Of a stretch of 64,000 nucleotides of DNA, positions 31,347 through 43,711 are shown piece by piece. The stretch comes from Paramoeba atlantica. Its lineage: Eukaryota; Discosea. Location of the stretch: NCBI GenBank assembly GCA_977017575.1, contig CDRNVI010000148.1, positions 124,001 to 188,000 on the forward strand, in the 5' to 3' direction. Position 1 is the first letter of the stretch. Each line of letters starts with the position of its first letter. The translations under genes and the position numbers were made by a program. A model generated the notes under the pieces. That model did not search any database and was not told where the DNA came from. It worked only from the letters and a program-made list of their open reading frames with translations.

Positions 31347-31587
31347 AAATTAAAACAAAAAAAAAGGAAAAAACAAAAACAAAAAACAAAAACGAAAAAA
31401 AAAAAAGGCAAGTGGACACCTTGAAAATTAAAATAATCCGAAACTATTCAAAAATCAGGATTTTTATCCGCGGGAGTCTTCTGTTTTTTCAGATATAAGA
31501 TAATTCAATTTTCTATTTTTTACAATTAAATAAAATCAGAGAGATTTTGTTGTGTGTTTTGTTTTCCATTCTTCTGAGCGAGGAGCC
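31347..31587. promoter_or_regulatory. Divergent promoter RAD1 / 3-hydroxyanthranilate dioxygenase
   Basis: 241 bp between start codons. It holds an A-rich AAAACAAAAACG tract on the RAD1 side and TTCAATTTTC near 31,505; no definite element. Confidence 0.4.
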
Positions 31588-32635
31588 ATGGCTGATTCTT
31601 CCCTCGTTGAAAAATATCATGTCGATCAATGGTGTGAGAAACATAAGGATTCGTTTGATCCCCCTGTTTGCAACAAACTGATGCACAAAAAACAATTGAC
31701 GGTCATGTTTGTTGGTGGACCCAATTCTCGAGAAGACTTTCACATCGAGGAAGGGGGCGAGTTCTTTTATCAGATGAAAGGGAATATGGAACTCCCAACA
31801 GTTCAAGCTGGCAAAAGAAAACTTGTGAAAATCTCAGAGGGTGAGGTCTCTCTCTTCCAATATTCCTTTCTTTTTTTCTCTTTCCCCCCTGATTCTTTCG
31901 TCCCATTCCACAGGTTTTCTTACTTCCTTCTCGAATTCCTCACTCTCCCCAACGTCCAGAAAAAGGATCTCTTGGATTAGTTGTTGAAAGAGAGCGTGAT
32001 AAAAGTGAGCTCGATTGTTTGAGATACTATGTTGATTTCGCAACCTGTAATGATGTTCTCTGGGAAAGCTACTTTCATTGCAGTGATCTTGGAACTGATC
32101 TTGTTCCCCAAGTGAAGGTTTTGCTTTTTGTTTGGTCAAAAAAAATGAATACCCTATTTTTTTAATAATAATTTCTCTTTTATAGGCATATCAAGCTTCA
32201 GAAGAATTTAAAACACGGAAACCCACTTCAACAAGTGTCTGTGCCAATCCTCCGTTTGAACAGGACACCAAGACTGTGGTCCCCGATCCCTTCAATCTGA
32301 AAAATTGGATCCAATCCCACCAAGAACAACTAAACCAAGGACTTGCTCTGGATTTATTTCAGAACCATCCAGATACCGAATTTTCGATTCAAGTGGTCGG
32401 TGGAGGGAAAACATTCGACCTGCCAGCATTAACTGTGGAAACTGTTTTTTTTCAATTGAAAGGGAAAATTACAATTACCGAACAAGGTTCTCAGTCATCA
32501 ACGACCCAACTGTTGGAACGTGAATGTTCAATCTTAAAACCAGGAACAAAAGTGACGGTTGAAAGGGAACCAGAATCGATTGGATTGGTTATCTCCCAAA
32601 GCCCGAAAGGCGCTTCTCGTGAACTTTCTTCTTGA
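31588..32635 (+). CDS. HAAO: 3-hydroxyanthranilate 3,4-dioxygenase
   Basis: Cytosolic non-haem iron enzyme of the kynurenine pathway, opening 3-hydroxyanthranilate to the precursor of quinolinate and NAD. ATG 31588; exons 31588-31845, 31914-32117 and 32186-32635; all junctions keep frame. The first cupin has the signature PPVCNKLMHKKQLTVMFVGG and the iron ligands: His and Glu in DFHIEEGGEFFYQ and the second His in LPSRIPHSPQRP. ERERDKSELDCLRYYVDF follows as in animal HAAO. The second cupin-like half (VVPDPFNLKNWIQSHQEQL onward) is the degenerate, metal-free domain typical of the eukaryotic monomeric enzyme. Its presence implies de novo NAD synthesis from tryptophan. Confidence 0.95.
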
Positions 32636-32968
32636 AAAGGTTGAAAAAAATGAAAAAAGCAAAAAAAAAAATTACTTTTTCACCAAAAAGCAAAATTGGG
32701 GACCATCTTTGAAGAATATGGTCGAACAAATTCCCTTGCGACAACATTTTCCACCCATCCAAGAATGATTGCGAGGGAGTGGGATGTTTTTCATCTCTTT
32801 CTAAGATTTGTTTTCAGGACTTTAAAAATTCGATTTTTTCATTTTCTTGGGTTTGAAAAGATCGGTTTCGGCGTTTTTGTCGCGGTCGTTTTATTTCTCG
32901 TTTATTTCATTTTTCCTTTTCCCAGAACGAAAACTTGACCATACACCTCCAGAAGTTGCATCGCCGAT
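32636..32968 (+). promoter_or_regulatory. HAAO 3' flank and GATA-factor upstream region
   Basis: 333 bp between two + strand genes. No ORF with family resemblance. A pyrimidine-rich stretch (32,870-32,925) precedes the GATA-factor start. Confidence 0.4.
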
Positions 32969-33589
32969 ATGGATACTTTTTTTGCTGTACCCCCTGCAAA
33001 GATGAGACGACTCTCTCTTGTGGAACCAAAATCCCACCAAACTCCTGCCCAACAACAACAAATGGAAACGATTCATTTAATGGCATCAGAGCCCTCTCTT
33101 CCTTCATTTCACAATTTTCTGTCAGCAGCAGCACCACCAACCCCAACAACCCAAACCTTCGAACAAATGGACAACAGGGATATCTTTCAAACCTCAAACC
33201 AACCAAATGTCTGGACTTCTTCCCCTTCTTCTCAATGGGAAACTCGTCAATGGAACGCATCCCCCTCATTTTTCCCGATTGTTCAAGATACAACGACCCC
33301 TCAATATCAGGAGACTCCAACAAGAAATCTCCTGGAAGAGAAAAACCAACCACTTTCTCAACTCAAAGAAATTTCAAAAAACCGAACCTCCCCACAAAAC
33401 GGACGTGCTTGTTCGCGATGTGGAACCTCTCGAACTCCAAGGTGGCGACGAGGACCAAAAGGTCGACAAACTTTATGCAATTCTTGTGGTCTAAAATACA
33501 TGGGAGAAGCTCGAAAGCGACATTATGATTATTTGGTTTCGATTTGTCTCAAACACAACGAACCCCTTTATCCTCCTGAAGAAGAATAA
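32969..33589 (+). CDS. GATA-type zinc-finger transcription factor
   Basis: 206 aa, single exon, ATG 32969. One C-terminal GATA finger with the classical spacing Cys-X2-Cys-X18-Cys-X2-Cys: CSRCGTSRTPRWRRGPKG followed by RQTLCNSCGLKYMGEARKRH. The TPRWRRGP and LCNSCGL signatures and the basic tail that contacts DNA are intact. The N-terminal 140 residues are Gln/Thr/Pro/Ser-rich and look disordered, with a possible basic signal near PPAKMRRLSL. An 18-residue X2-18 loop is the animal/fungal type rather than the 20-residue loop common in slime moulds. Its 3' end is copied as a relic at 43.8 kb. Confidence 0.93.
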   Translation: MDTFFAVPPAKMRRLSLVEPKSHQTPAQQQQMETIHLMASEPSLPSFHNFLSAAAPPTPTTQTFEQMDNRDIFQTSNQPNVWTSSPSSQWETRQWNASPSFFPIVQDTTTPQYQETPTRNLLEEKNQPLSQLKEISKNRTSPQNGRACSRCGTSRTPRWRRGPKGRQTLCNSCGLKYMGEARKRHYDYLVSICLKHNEPLYPPEEE

Positions 33590-33741
33590 TTAATTTTTGT
33601 ATTATTTGTTGATGTAAAAAGATTTTGTGTAAATAGTAAAGATTATTGACCTGTTTGATCAATTGTTTTCGTAAATTCGTCTTTTTGATTCTTGTCACTG
33701 GGATTCCATTCTTTCTTTACTTAATTCTCAGTCTCCCATTT

Positions 33742-36700
33742 TCAGATGATCTTTATTCCCGTCCCTTCTTTTGGAGGACCCCACAAATCCTCATTTTCCC
33801 CTTCAATTTTTGTCGAAGTACTGCTTCGTCGTCTACTGGAAGAAGTTTCACTCAACCCCGGTTGGAAAAATGCTGAGTAGTTGAATTGGAGTTGTAAGAA
33901 GAAGAGAAGGAAGACTTCAGTGATCATCAAAGTAATAAACATATAAACCGAAGATACAAATTCAATTGCCAAAATAAGAATAAATAGAAGACATCGAATG
34001 AAGAAAGAAAAAACAATTACACCTCCAATTACCATCACAAACCGTTTGGGTCGGCTCACTCTCTTTGACAATATGATCAAAGTGTACGAATAAAAACAAA
34101 AGATAGCTCCCAAAACAAACGTCACAGAAATGATCAACGATTGATAAATAATGGACAATGTTCGTGTGCTTTCTTCTTGTTTGTCATAAGAAGGCGCAAC
34201 TCGTCCAGGACAAGGTGATTCTCCTCCTTCTTCTTTCAAGATCACTTCAGAGTAAACAATCGTCACAATTACCCAAAGAGACCACACAAAGATTAATCCC
34301 CAAATGACTACCCCTTCTAATTTGTCAGAATCACGCATAAATGTCTTTTGAGATGCAATCTTTTGCCAAAAAAAGATGGATGTAATCACCACACTGAATA
34401 ACAAAAAAGTTGGAATCTCAAAAACAATAAACTCAGCAAGTTCATTTCCATCAAAAACCTCATTTGGATATCCAAACATGAAAACAACTCGAAACACACA
34501 CAAAATAATCAACAAAAACGAGATGATTCCCAACATTTGTGAACTGTTACGATGTTGAAGGAAATAAACGAAATAGATCAACAACAGAGCAAAACAAATA
34601 CAATAACAAACTCCCAATGTGTACATCAAAGCACGTGTCTCTCGAGAAGTATACCCTTCTTCCCTCTCTTCATAATCCTCAAATCGGGAAATTGGATACA
34701 AACGAATTGTATTTTCAATCACTTCAGGAACATCTTCAACAACAATTGTACCACACCAAAACTGAGAACCAAAAACAAAAGATGTGTTAAGATCTGATAT
34801 CCCAAGAGGATAAATTGTTCCCACAGCTTTCTTTGAGTATCCAATATCTGGTACTGGGTATTTTAAAATCTCTGTTGTTAAATGTTTTTTGTCACTCACC
34901 AAAAGACAAACCAAAAAAGATTTCACATTCACCAAATTTCGAAAGGAAATAACACTCCCATCTCCACAAAGAACACCAACTGTTGCAGATTTTTGATTCA
35001 ACACAATCCCAAGTTGAAGTTTCTTTTCAAATTCAAATGAAATACTTGGGCGAGGTGGAGGAACAACAAACCAAGCTTCAGAGACAATTGATAAATTCAA
35101 CAAAGTACATCCTTCACTAATACTATCCAATGCAAAAGAAACTCTTGAAGATGGTCCTTTCACAAAAGAGGTTTCACCCACACAAACACGTTTCACTCCA
35201 ACTAATTCTTCTACCTCCTGATTTCCAACTTTTTGATTGTAACATTGGGGGGGATTGTTGTTATCTCCATCATCCCCCTCAACAACTGTCTCATTTGAAT
35301 TGGAGAAACAATCACAGACTAACAAATTCAGTGAAGAGGAAACATAATTGTTTTCACAAATCACTTCAGATTTCACCGCAAAAGAAAATCGTTGTTCTTC
35401 TGTTGCTTCCAACCATTTTTGTAAAAGTTCAAAAGAGAGAGAAGGAGTCCATTGATATTTAACAACAGGTTGAATTTCTCTCCAATGAAGTGTTCGCGAA
35501 ACACCATGACTCCAAACACCTTGAAACCATTCCCATGGATACTCATTGATTCCACCACGACAATCACAATCTTCATCATCAAGCCAAAGTAATTGATGTT
35601 GAATTAATGGTAGTTGACATCCATATCGACCATGATTTTTGTTTCTACATTCTGTTTCGCTCATTGCTGGAGTTAACCACGTTCGCCAAGTTCCTGTGAT
35701 TGGATCTGAAATACAACTCTCAGGAGATTGAACATAAGCCTCTCGACATCCACTCACAAGGCGATCTGTTGCATCTGGACAAAAAGCATATCTGATTGTT
35801 GGTGTATAAATTCCAGATGTGAAACAAGCTCCAAACTGAACATCAATTTGATGGTCAGCATCAGATCGAATGATTGTTGTTGAAGGTCGATCAGTACAGT
35901 ACCCAGAGTTTTCACACTCTTCTTGTGATTCACATTGATGCCATAAATCCACAAAACACTTCAAATATCGTTGGAATGTGGTTTTCCCATTACATGATGT
36001 TGTTTCCACAGATTCACATGTTTCCCAATTTGTGGAAGCATCAATCAATAAAGACAACTGCAAATTTTGTGGAGTGTTTTGTTTTAGAATATGTGGAAAA
36101 CACACAAAAAGAGAGGAAAAGAGAAAAAAAAAGAGAGAGGAAAAGAGAAAAAAAAAAAGAGGAAAAGAAGGGGCAATAAAAAGAGAAAAAGAACCTCAAT
36201 ACAACTCTCCAAAGTATTAGCATTTACAACACAAATCGAATCTTCATACCAAACAGCTTCAACATTAGAAATCTTGTTGAAACCTTCACAAAGACTTTCA
36301 GAATCAACAGCCACCAAACAAACACCACGAAGTCCATCCAAAGATCGACAACTTTCTCCAGGACAATCAGTTGAGCAATGCCCAGTTTGTGCATAGCAAT
36401 TTTCTGCAGACAATCCAAAAATAATATCGCCATCTCCCAACTCACAAGCAACTGTATTCTCACAAAAATCTTGATCACCAGGAACATAGATACATTCTTC
36501 ATCTTCTCCTCCAGGACAATAAACACAATAATTCCCTTCTTTACATTTATCATCATCAGCATCATCACTACCACCACCACCATCACTCTCAGGAAGTCCA
36601 GTCACTGGACAAACAATTGAAGATGAGGAACACTCAACTTCAGATGATGCATGAAACACATAAAGAGGAAGACATCGCGTGTAACATTGTGCTCCACTCT

Positions 36701-39700
36701 GTTTACAAGAAGTTCCAAGACAATAACCAGGAGGACAAATCTCATTCACACTTTCAATATCATCAACAGGAAGACCAAGAACCTCTGCTTTGCAAGTTAA
36801 AGATTCTAAAGCAGTCCAAACATAACGAGATCGTAAAAAGATATCTAATGGTTCATTGGTTGCAATACAATCATCCACTAAAGCAACAGATTTTAATCCA
36901 AGAAAGAATATTTCAGAATCACGAGACGCAAAGGAAGCTTCTTTAGGTAGAATATTCGATCGTAAATAGTCTTCCAGTGAAGGACTCATTTTCGAGATAT
37001 AACATCGAAGGAATCCATCTTCAACCTCTGATGTTGTTCCTAACACACACTTTTTGGTTTGATGATTGCACTTTCCAGACCATTGTTCACACTGAAAATC
37101 AGCCACACAATCAATTCCCTTGAAATCGTCTGTTTGTTATGTTGTTTAGAGAAAAAGAAAAGATAATAAAAAGGAGGGGAGGGGGAGAGGGGGAGAGGGG
37201 GTGGTGAGAAGACTCTATCAATTTTCTTTTTTTCGAATTCACAAAAACAAAAACAAAAACATTGGAGAAAGAAAAAGAGAAAGAAAAGGAGAAAGAAAAG
37301 GAGAAAGAAAAATAGAACCTCGAAGGCCTGCTTGATTCAGACAATCACGCACAACACGATTCAGTTCTTTATCAAGAACATATCCCAACTCATATTGAAA
37401 ATTCTGTGAAAAAAAAATAAAGTGTCAATCTATCTCAACAATAAAAAGCCTTGAATAGTTCTATCAAAAAAATCTCAAAAAGAAAAAAAGAAGAAAAGGA
37501 AAGACCTTAATACCAGAGGAACATCCTTGAACAAGATCTTTCACATGATTCAAAGAATGTGCCAAATCTTCAAAATAGGTATTGGCACATTCAGATACCC
37601 CACAAGTTGAAGAATCTGCTGTTGTAAACTGTTCTTGATTTTGTGCGATTGTGAAAGGAATACAACAATCAATTGCTTGCACTGGAACAGCACAACAAGG
37701 ACTCTTCTCATACTCTTCTGTTCCAAGTTCATATTGACAGAAACTTTGATTAACTAAAGTTACATTCTCAACTTGGGTATTCATCACTTCAATTGCAGCT
37801 TCTTTACAAGAAGAACTCGCAACCCCAGCACCTAATATGTCTACCACATACTTTGTTTTTTTTGGAGGGTGGGGGTGTGGAGGGGAGGAAAGAGAGAAGA
37901 TTGAAAGATCAGTAAAAGAAATTAACAAAAAAACAAAAAAACAAAAACAAAGAAACTACAAACTTTGTGAAATTCAATTGTTTCTAATGAATCTGATTCG
38001 AGGACTTCAGATAGCTCATCGTTCACAATAATTTGGAGTCTCTCATAACTTGTTTGATCACACAATTCCGAAAGATTGATTTGAGTGAATGAAGATAGAG
38101 GGATTGTTGCCAAGTATTGACTGGGAGAAGCTGGAGTCTTCTCATTGAGATCAAATGCGTTATTAGGAAGCTCTGGAACCTCCCCAAGTTCATTGGTGAT
38201 CGAGAGAAGTGCAAGAGAAACTTGTTCTAATTGATTATGAGGAAAGACCACAGAAGAATCAATCGCAAGAAGAATCACTGCAGTCAATGTGTTTTTGAGA
38301 GGTTGAGCGCCAATCACGTTGTAATATTGTTTATACACATTAATCCCTTCAGTGTCAAACTTGGGTAACTGTGGAGAAGGAGGCCAGAAGATCAAAGGAT
38401 CAGAAGTTGAAGGTACCATCCAAGCTTGACAAAAAGTTGGGAAGAAATCTCCACAATTCATCCCTGGAATTCCAAAGAGAGCAGGAGACATTGCAGACAA
38501 AGCTTCTTGGTAACTAAAACTCGCTGAAGGAGTGTTTGCACTTGGAGGAGCTAATGGAATTAAAAGAGGAATCGAAACTGTTGAAAAAATAACATGTGTT
38601 CGTCCTGGATTCCAGAAAGTTATCCCACATCGAACATATGAAACAACATCAGAACACATTGAGAATGAAACTCGATTCTCTCCTCGACTATATCGCGAGA
38701 TTAGAGAATTAGTAAATTGCGTGGTCTGATTGGTATCTTTGGGCATGCAATGAGCGTCGACATATGGACCTTTCTCTTCTAAAGTCCCAGAAAACGAAAC
38801 TTGGTGGCATCCTGCAAGTACAAAAAGAGATCTATCAATAGAATGCAAAAGATTTTGAGAAAGAAAGAAAATCAGGTAATTAAATTACCTGGTGGAATTG
38901 GTAAAACAAATCCAGCAACTTGTGCAGAAAAAGCTCTGCCAAAATCGACTGTGAGGGTTTCTGTATCTTGGAGACAAAAAGTCGGTTGATCAGTTCCTGC
39001 TTGTGCTCCAATTATCTCACTTTCAGGAACATCTTTACAAAGAATTCTTCCAGGAGGAGGAATCAATGGATATTCTTGAGGAGAAACTTCGATTTTGACA
39101 TCAAAAGATGAACTAAAAAAAGAATAAACTGCAAGAGAATACGTTCCTAATTGATAGTCAATGTGAGCATTTGGACAAACAACTAGGAGGTTATTTAATG
39201 CCCACCCAAAGCCTGGTGGAATGTTGCCTCTTCTCCATTGTGTCTTTTCTGCAGTTGGAACAGCGTACAAATTCGAGAGATAGACCAGAGGCACGCCATA
39301 GAGTGGACGTAGAGAAAGTTTAAATGGTTTGCAAGCGTATTCTTCTGAAACAAAAAACCGGAAGTAAACAGTTTCATCAGGTTCAAGAGTGAAGACTTTT
39401 GATCGTTTGTTAAGATTCAAAGTGTGATAAGGAGGAATAGAATCAGGTTCACACCATTCATTGACTTGATCCCAAGAATCATGATCACCTTTTTGAGCTG
39501 GACCACAGCACCGAACATCTTCACAATCTGTTGGCTTTGGAAGGTGGGGGTGGGGGTGGGGATGGGGATGGGGGGGGCTTTAATGTCAGTCATGTATTCT
39601 CACAAGATGAAAAACAAAAAGTAAAGAACAGAAAAAACCTGTTGTGATGACCAATCACAAGGAACACAATTTGTTTCTGGACAATCCTTCTCAGATAACC

Positions 39701-39902
39701 CACAAATGAAAGATTCCCCTCTCAGATAAAGCTCTTGATCAAATTCCATTTGAACCACAGCTGCTTCATACTCGATATTTAAAACAGTTTGATTGATAAA
39801 CCAAAGTTTTTCATCAACAAGACGAGGGCGAATTGCAAAGACTTCAACAAACACAAAACCCAAAAATAATACCCAACCAAACGATTGTACAACGGCACCC
39901 AT
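33742..39902 (-). CDS. Giant Cys-rich seven-transmembrane receptor-like protein, copy 1 (intact)
   Basis: Seven exons: 39639-39902, 38889-39534, 37964-38811, 37506-37850, 37319-37403, 36195-37129, 33742-36057. All junctions are GT-AG and the lengths sum to 1813 codons including stop, so the gene is intact. A signal peptide (FGWVLFLGFVFVEVFA) opens an ectodomain of about 1,500 residues rich in paired Cys (CPETNCVPCDW, EDVRCCGPAQKGDHDSW, GYCLGTSCKQSGAQCYTRC, DDEDCDCRGGINEYPWEWFQ). The last 290 residues hold seven hydrophobic helices, from LGVCYCICFALLLIYFVYFL to FITLMITEVFLLFFLQLQF, then a Ser/Thr/Arg-rich cytoplasmic tail. The PTFLLFSVVITSIFFWQK helix recalls the TOM1/THH1/GPR137 type, weakly. 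Ligand unknown. The tail is shorter than in copy 2 because CGA has become TGA. Confidence 0.85.
39543..39579 (+). repeat. G-run minisatellite in receptor intron 1
   Basis: Runs of four to eight G separated by T or AT (GGTGGGGGTGGGGGTGGGG then ATGGGG units). It could form a G-quadruplex on the + strand. The two other receptor copies have equivalents at about 49,763-49,801 and 56,790-56,822 with different unit numbers. Confidence 0.85.
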
Positions 39903-40353
39903 TCCCTTCACCGCTTCGCACCAAACCGCCCCGTGAGTTCCCCCGAAAAAGTTCGGTTCTGTTTTTTCGACACCCTAAAAATCTTTAAGGAAGAAGTCGT
40001 ACCTGCCCAAAAAGGGAAGGAAGAAGCGGAGCCGTTCTCATCGGCCCACAATGCCGTTGTGGCAAAAAAAAAAAATGTAGAAAGGTTTGAGGGTTCTTCT
40101 CTTTTGTACTCTTTGAGCCACCAAGAGAGAGTTGGAGAAAATGATTGAAGGCTGTTGGTGGAAAACTTTCGTGCTTCTTGGGAATGTTTTTGGGGGACTG
40201 AGTTTTGGGATCTTTTTTGGGAGGAGAAAAAAGGAAACGGTCGATCAAGATTCCTGGCCCAGATGGTTGGTCCCGCGGAACAGATTCAAGTTGAAAAAAA
40301 CTTAAAAAACGGAAGGAAAAGGGCGCAACACACTAAAACCAAATAAAGAGAGC
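39903..40353. other. Upstream of receptor copy 1
   Basis: The first about 45 bp match the upstream regions of receptor copies 2 and 3 (CCGCTTCGCACCAAACCGCC, then CGTGAGTTCC); similarity stops near 39,950. The rest has no recognisable gene and leads into the copia remnant. Confidence 0.5.
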
Positions 40354-42830
40354 ATGTGGAGGGAACAACCACCAAGGACCATAAAAAGGAAAATTCCGAG
40401 ACAAACTTTTTTTTTCTGTTTTTGTCTGAGGTTTTGTTTTTGTTGGGGAAAAGTTGGAGGGGAGTGTTCCAATGATCCGAGTTTATTTCTCAGTTTCGTC
40501 TCCGCACCATTTTCCCGTTTGTTCGATAAAGAGTCTCGTGACTCTACCACTGTAGCATCACTGATGAACAAAACACTTGTAAAAGTGCCGAAGTTGACCG
40601 AGAGCAACTCTGACATGTGGACTGAGATGATGTCTTACTTGTTTCATTCCAATGGTGGTCACAAGTATATCAATGAGCTGATTCCAATTGAAGACATTGA
40701 GGACCAGACCGAGAAGGAGATCTTTACGAACACTGCCATGCTTTTTGCGCACGTTCAATTGAAGCGTTTGTCCTCCGGATCATATGATATATCCTCTCCT
40801 TCTCGACCTACTTCTTCTGCTCTTTCTTCTTATTCTACTCCTTTGGTTCCATGCCCCCCATGAGTAAGCTGGAACGAGACCAAGATCCAGCCGATTCGAA
40901 ACGCTGGGATTGTGTCTGATGACGACAAGCTGTCCAAAGCCAACTATGAGGTTTTGTGCAACCATCTTGTGGGTCGTGAGGATTTATCGTTTAAGTTGTA
41001 AGCTGAAAAAGAATTCGAACAATATTTTTCTTTACGCTTTTGGAGACAAGAAAGAGACCACTTCTCCTTCTTCTGATCGCTTGACTTGCCAGTTGATTTG
41101 GAGAGTGGTTGTTCGCGCCAGATTGTTTTCAAAGAAGTTATTTTTCAATTTGTTCATCTCTATCAGTCAGTTAGCAAGGAAGGGTTTAACCTCGATCTTC
41201 AAGGGTGATGTTTTCCCAAATTCGCTATCAGAATGATATTCCATTACTGCGAAACACACGGGTGGTTTGTATCGTCTCGAAACTTTCAAAGTTGAAGCTG
41301 ATTCCCTTCTTTGTTCAGATAGCAAGCCTACACCAACTGAGAAGGAGACTGAAAGCATTATGGATATTCATTCCAATCTTGGTCATGTCTCATTGTCAGT
41401 CGCAGAATGGCCTTGCTGAGCATACAATTGGTACCTTTCAGATATGGCAAACTGCATGTTGGTTGAGAGTGGTCTTGAGAGAAAGTACTGGTGTTATGCG
41501 ATTAAGTATGCTGCCAAAGTTTCCAATGTCACTTCAACATCTGCTTTGAATGGCTTGATACCTCTGAGCTATTTTATGGACGCCCTCCGAAGGTTACTGT
41601 GTACCACACCTTTGGTTGCCTCTGCTTTCGCCAAGTACATAAGAAGTTTACACCCAAGTCTGAGCGTTGTTTGTTCCTTGGTTTCTGACAATCATGAAGC
41701 TTTTATTGTTTTACGGCTTCATGATAGTCGCGTGATGATTTCGCGTGATGTCAATTTTATTGACGATTCCTTCCCTCTTACCTCGAAAACGGTTCCGTGT
41801 CTGACGATGATGATGACAGTGATGAAGTTGGTGTTTATCCTTGTTTCTAAAGAATTAGAGAAAGAAGAGGAAGACGATGAAGATGATGATAACTTGACTA
41901 TTCAAATTACTCCTGGATTACCAAGTTGAATTACTTACTTTGTGAATCTTTTTCTTTCTTGAAATTTGAAGCTGATGTTGAAGATTACGGAAGAAAAAGA
42001 GAGAGCCCATACCCAATACTATGTATGCTAAGGACACATGCTGCTGCTATGAAAAGTGAGGATGCTGAAGCAAGCTCCCTGTGAGGAGATTGATGCTCTA
42101 CACCGTAATGGCACTTCGGAAGTTGTTCTGATTCAGGATGTCCCGCTGGCACTCGAGTTCACAACCCAGTTTGGAGATTCAAAAGGAAATTGAATGATCT
42201 TTACAAAGCACGAATGTGTTTTGATGGTTTTTAACGCGTTTTTACATGCTGAAGTGGATGTCCCTGGTTTTCCTGGGCCTCCTGTGTAAGATTAAAAAGG
42301 GTTTTGATCTTAACACAGTGCAAGAAAAGGCGCATGATACTTTTGTTTTTATGGGGTTTGTACGTTCCAAGAAGTCTAAATGTGTTTAGATGTACGAGCA
42401 CAATGGCGATTGGTGCCTGATTCTTATCTATGTGGATGACCTTTTGATGGCTTCAAGTCACCCACCTGGTTAAACATTGGTTCGATATCTTATGGGGACC
42501 CCACATTTGGGAATTACCATCAACAAAGCAAATAGTTCTAAATTTGTTGCGATCTTTGATGCAAGTCATGCTGATGTACAACTGCAAAGAAAATCTGTTT
42601 CTGCAAATAAGCAGAAATGCACTGTGCTGACTTCTGCTGAGGCTGAGTATGTATCCATGACATGAGTGATGGAATGAAGAAAGTTGCTTGGATTGCTGAT
42701 CTCCTTGCTGAATTGAACCGAAACCTGGGGTTTAACTATCCTTTTATTCCGAAAGTTTGGACTGATTCTCAACCCGTGATTGCTTTGTTGGACACAAAGC
42801 TTCTACATTATTTTTCTTCACTGTGTACCG
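40354..42830 (+). mobile_element. Degenerate Ty1/copia-type LTR retrotransposon
   Basis: Pieces of a copia polyprotein in the correct order but in several frames with stops. A gag-like part runs from ATG 40,564 (MNKTLVKVPKLTESNSDMWT). An integrase-like part at about 41,400-41,760 reads NGLAEHTIGTFQ, then GLERKYWCYAIKYAAKVSN and VMISRDVNFID. The reverse transcriptase active-site motif YVDDLLMAS is at about 42,428-42,458. The RNase H part at 42,477-42,665 reads VRYLMGTPHLGITI, then ADVQLQRKSVSANKQK and VLTSAEAEYVSMT. Gag and RT are shortened and frame-broken. I found no long terminal repeats or target-site duplication. The element is dead and occupies the spacer between receptor copies 1 and 2. 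Confidence 0.8.
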
Positions 42831-43225
42831 GAATTTGATTCAATCAAGTTCAATACACAGCAAAAACATTTGTTCTTGGAACGAAATGAGAGCGGAAGGG
42901 GAGGACCAAAGATCCAAGATCCAAGAATTGAAATCTTTTTCTCAAAACCCAATTTTTAGAACAGGCTCTTTGGAACAATCCTTTTGCCCTGCCAGATGAT
43001 TTTGTTGGTTTTTTTTTTTTCAGTTTTCTTGTTTTTGTTGGTTTGCACCTCCAATGTTGTTTGGAAATACAACATTTTTTTCGTTCTGGATCTCTATGTT
43101 TTTTTTGATTTTTCTTTTCCTTTTTCCTTTCTCTCTTATTTTTGTTTTATTTTTCATTTTCTTCTTTTCTTCTCTCTTCTTTTCTCTTTTTAATTGAAAA
43201 TCTCTCATCACCCTTTATTTTGTAG
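42831..43225. other. Pyrimidine-rich spacer
   Basis: No gene. T/C-rich tracts of the kind that fill introns here, on the + strand, leading into Ulp1-like exon relics. Confidence 0.5.
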
Positions 43226-43647
43226 ATATTAGCTTGGATGAGGAATGTGTTTTTTTAAAGTTCTTTTCTTTTCCCTCTCCCTTTACCTTTACCTTTTCCC
43301 TTTCTCTTTCCTTTTCCTTATCCTTTTTTTCTTTTTTTCTCCTTTTTTTCTCTTTTTTTAAAAAAAGTTAATTTTACAAATATTTGACAATTTTGGATTG
43401 GATATTCTGAAATGCTTTAGACTTCAAACGTTATCACCAAAGGTTTTCTTTTTTCTTTTTCTTCAATGTTTGTTCAAAGGTTTTTTTGATTTATTTATTT
43501 ATTTCTTTTTTCTTTTCTTTTTTGTAGATATTATCTTGGATGAGCAATTGAGATTCATTGGTAGCCCTTTTCCTTTCCCTTCCCTTCTCCCTTTGCTCGA
43601 TCATCACCAATCCAAATGACATATTATGATTCTCTTGATGGTTACGG
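43226..43647 (+). pseudogene. Relic exons of an Ulp1/C48-type protease gene
   Basis: TTTTGTAG acceptors introduce DISLDEECVFL (43,226 on) and the similar exon DIILDEQLRFIG (43,528-43,560, donor GTAGCC). A third piece SSPIQMTYYDSLDGYG (about 43,601-43,645) contains the YYDSL motif of the C48 cysteine-protease catalytic Asp. The same peptides occur in the - strand gene at 55.2-55.8 kb. The catalytic His and Cys exons are missing. The GGAGGTGCAAAC repeat follows at about 43,712. Confidence 0.6.
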
Positions 43648-43711
43648 TTTTTTATTCTTCTTTTTTCATTTTGATGGTTTATTTCTTCAAGAAATGGAAT
43701 CTTGAAAACAT

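Noticed and set aside
36105-36195. Separate gene starting at about 36,105 (MCFPHILKQ frame)
   Set aside because: The frame opens with GTG inside an intron; a TTTGCAG acceptor at 36,058 joins it to the upstream exon and total length fits in both receptor copies.
39903-40350. Long terminal repeat of the copia element
   Set aside because: I could not find a matching direct repeat after the element, nor TG...CA ends or a primer-binding site.
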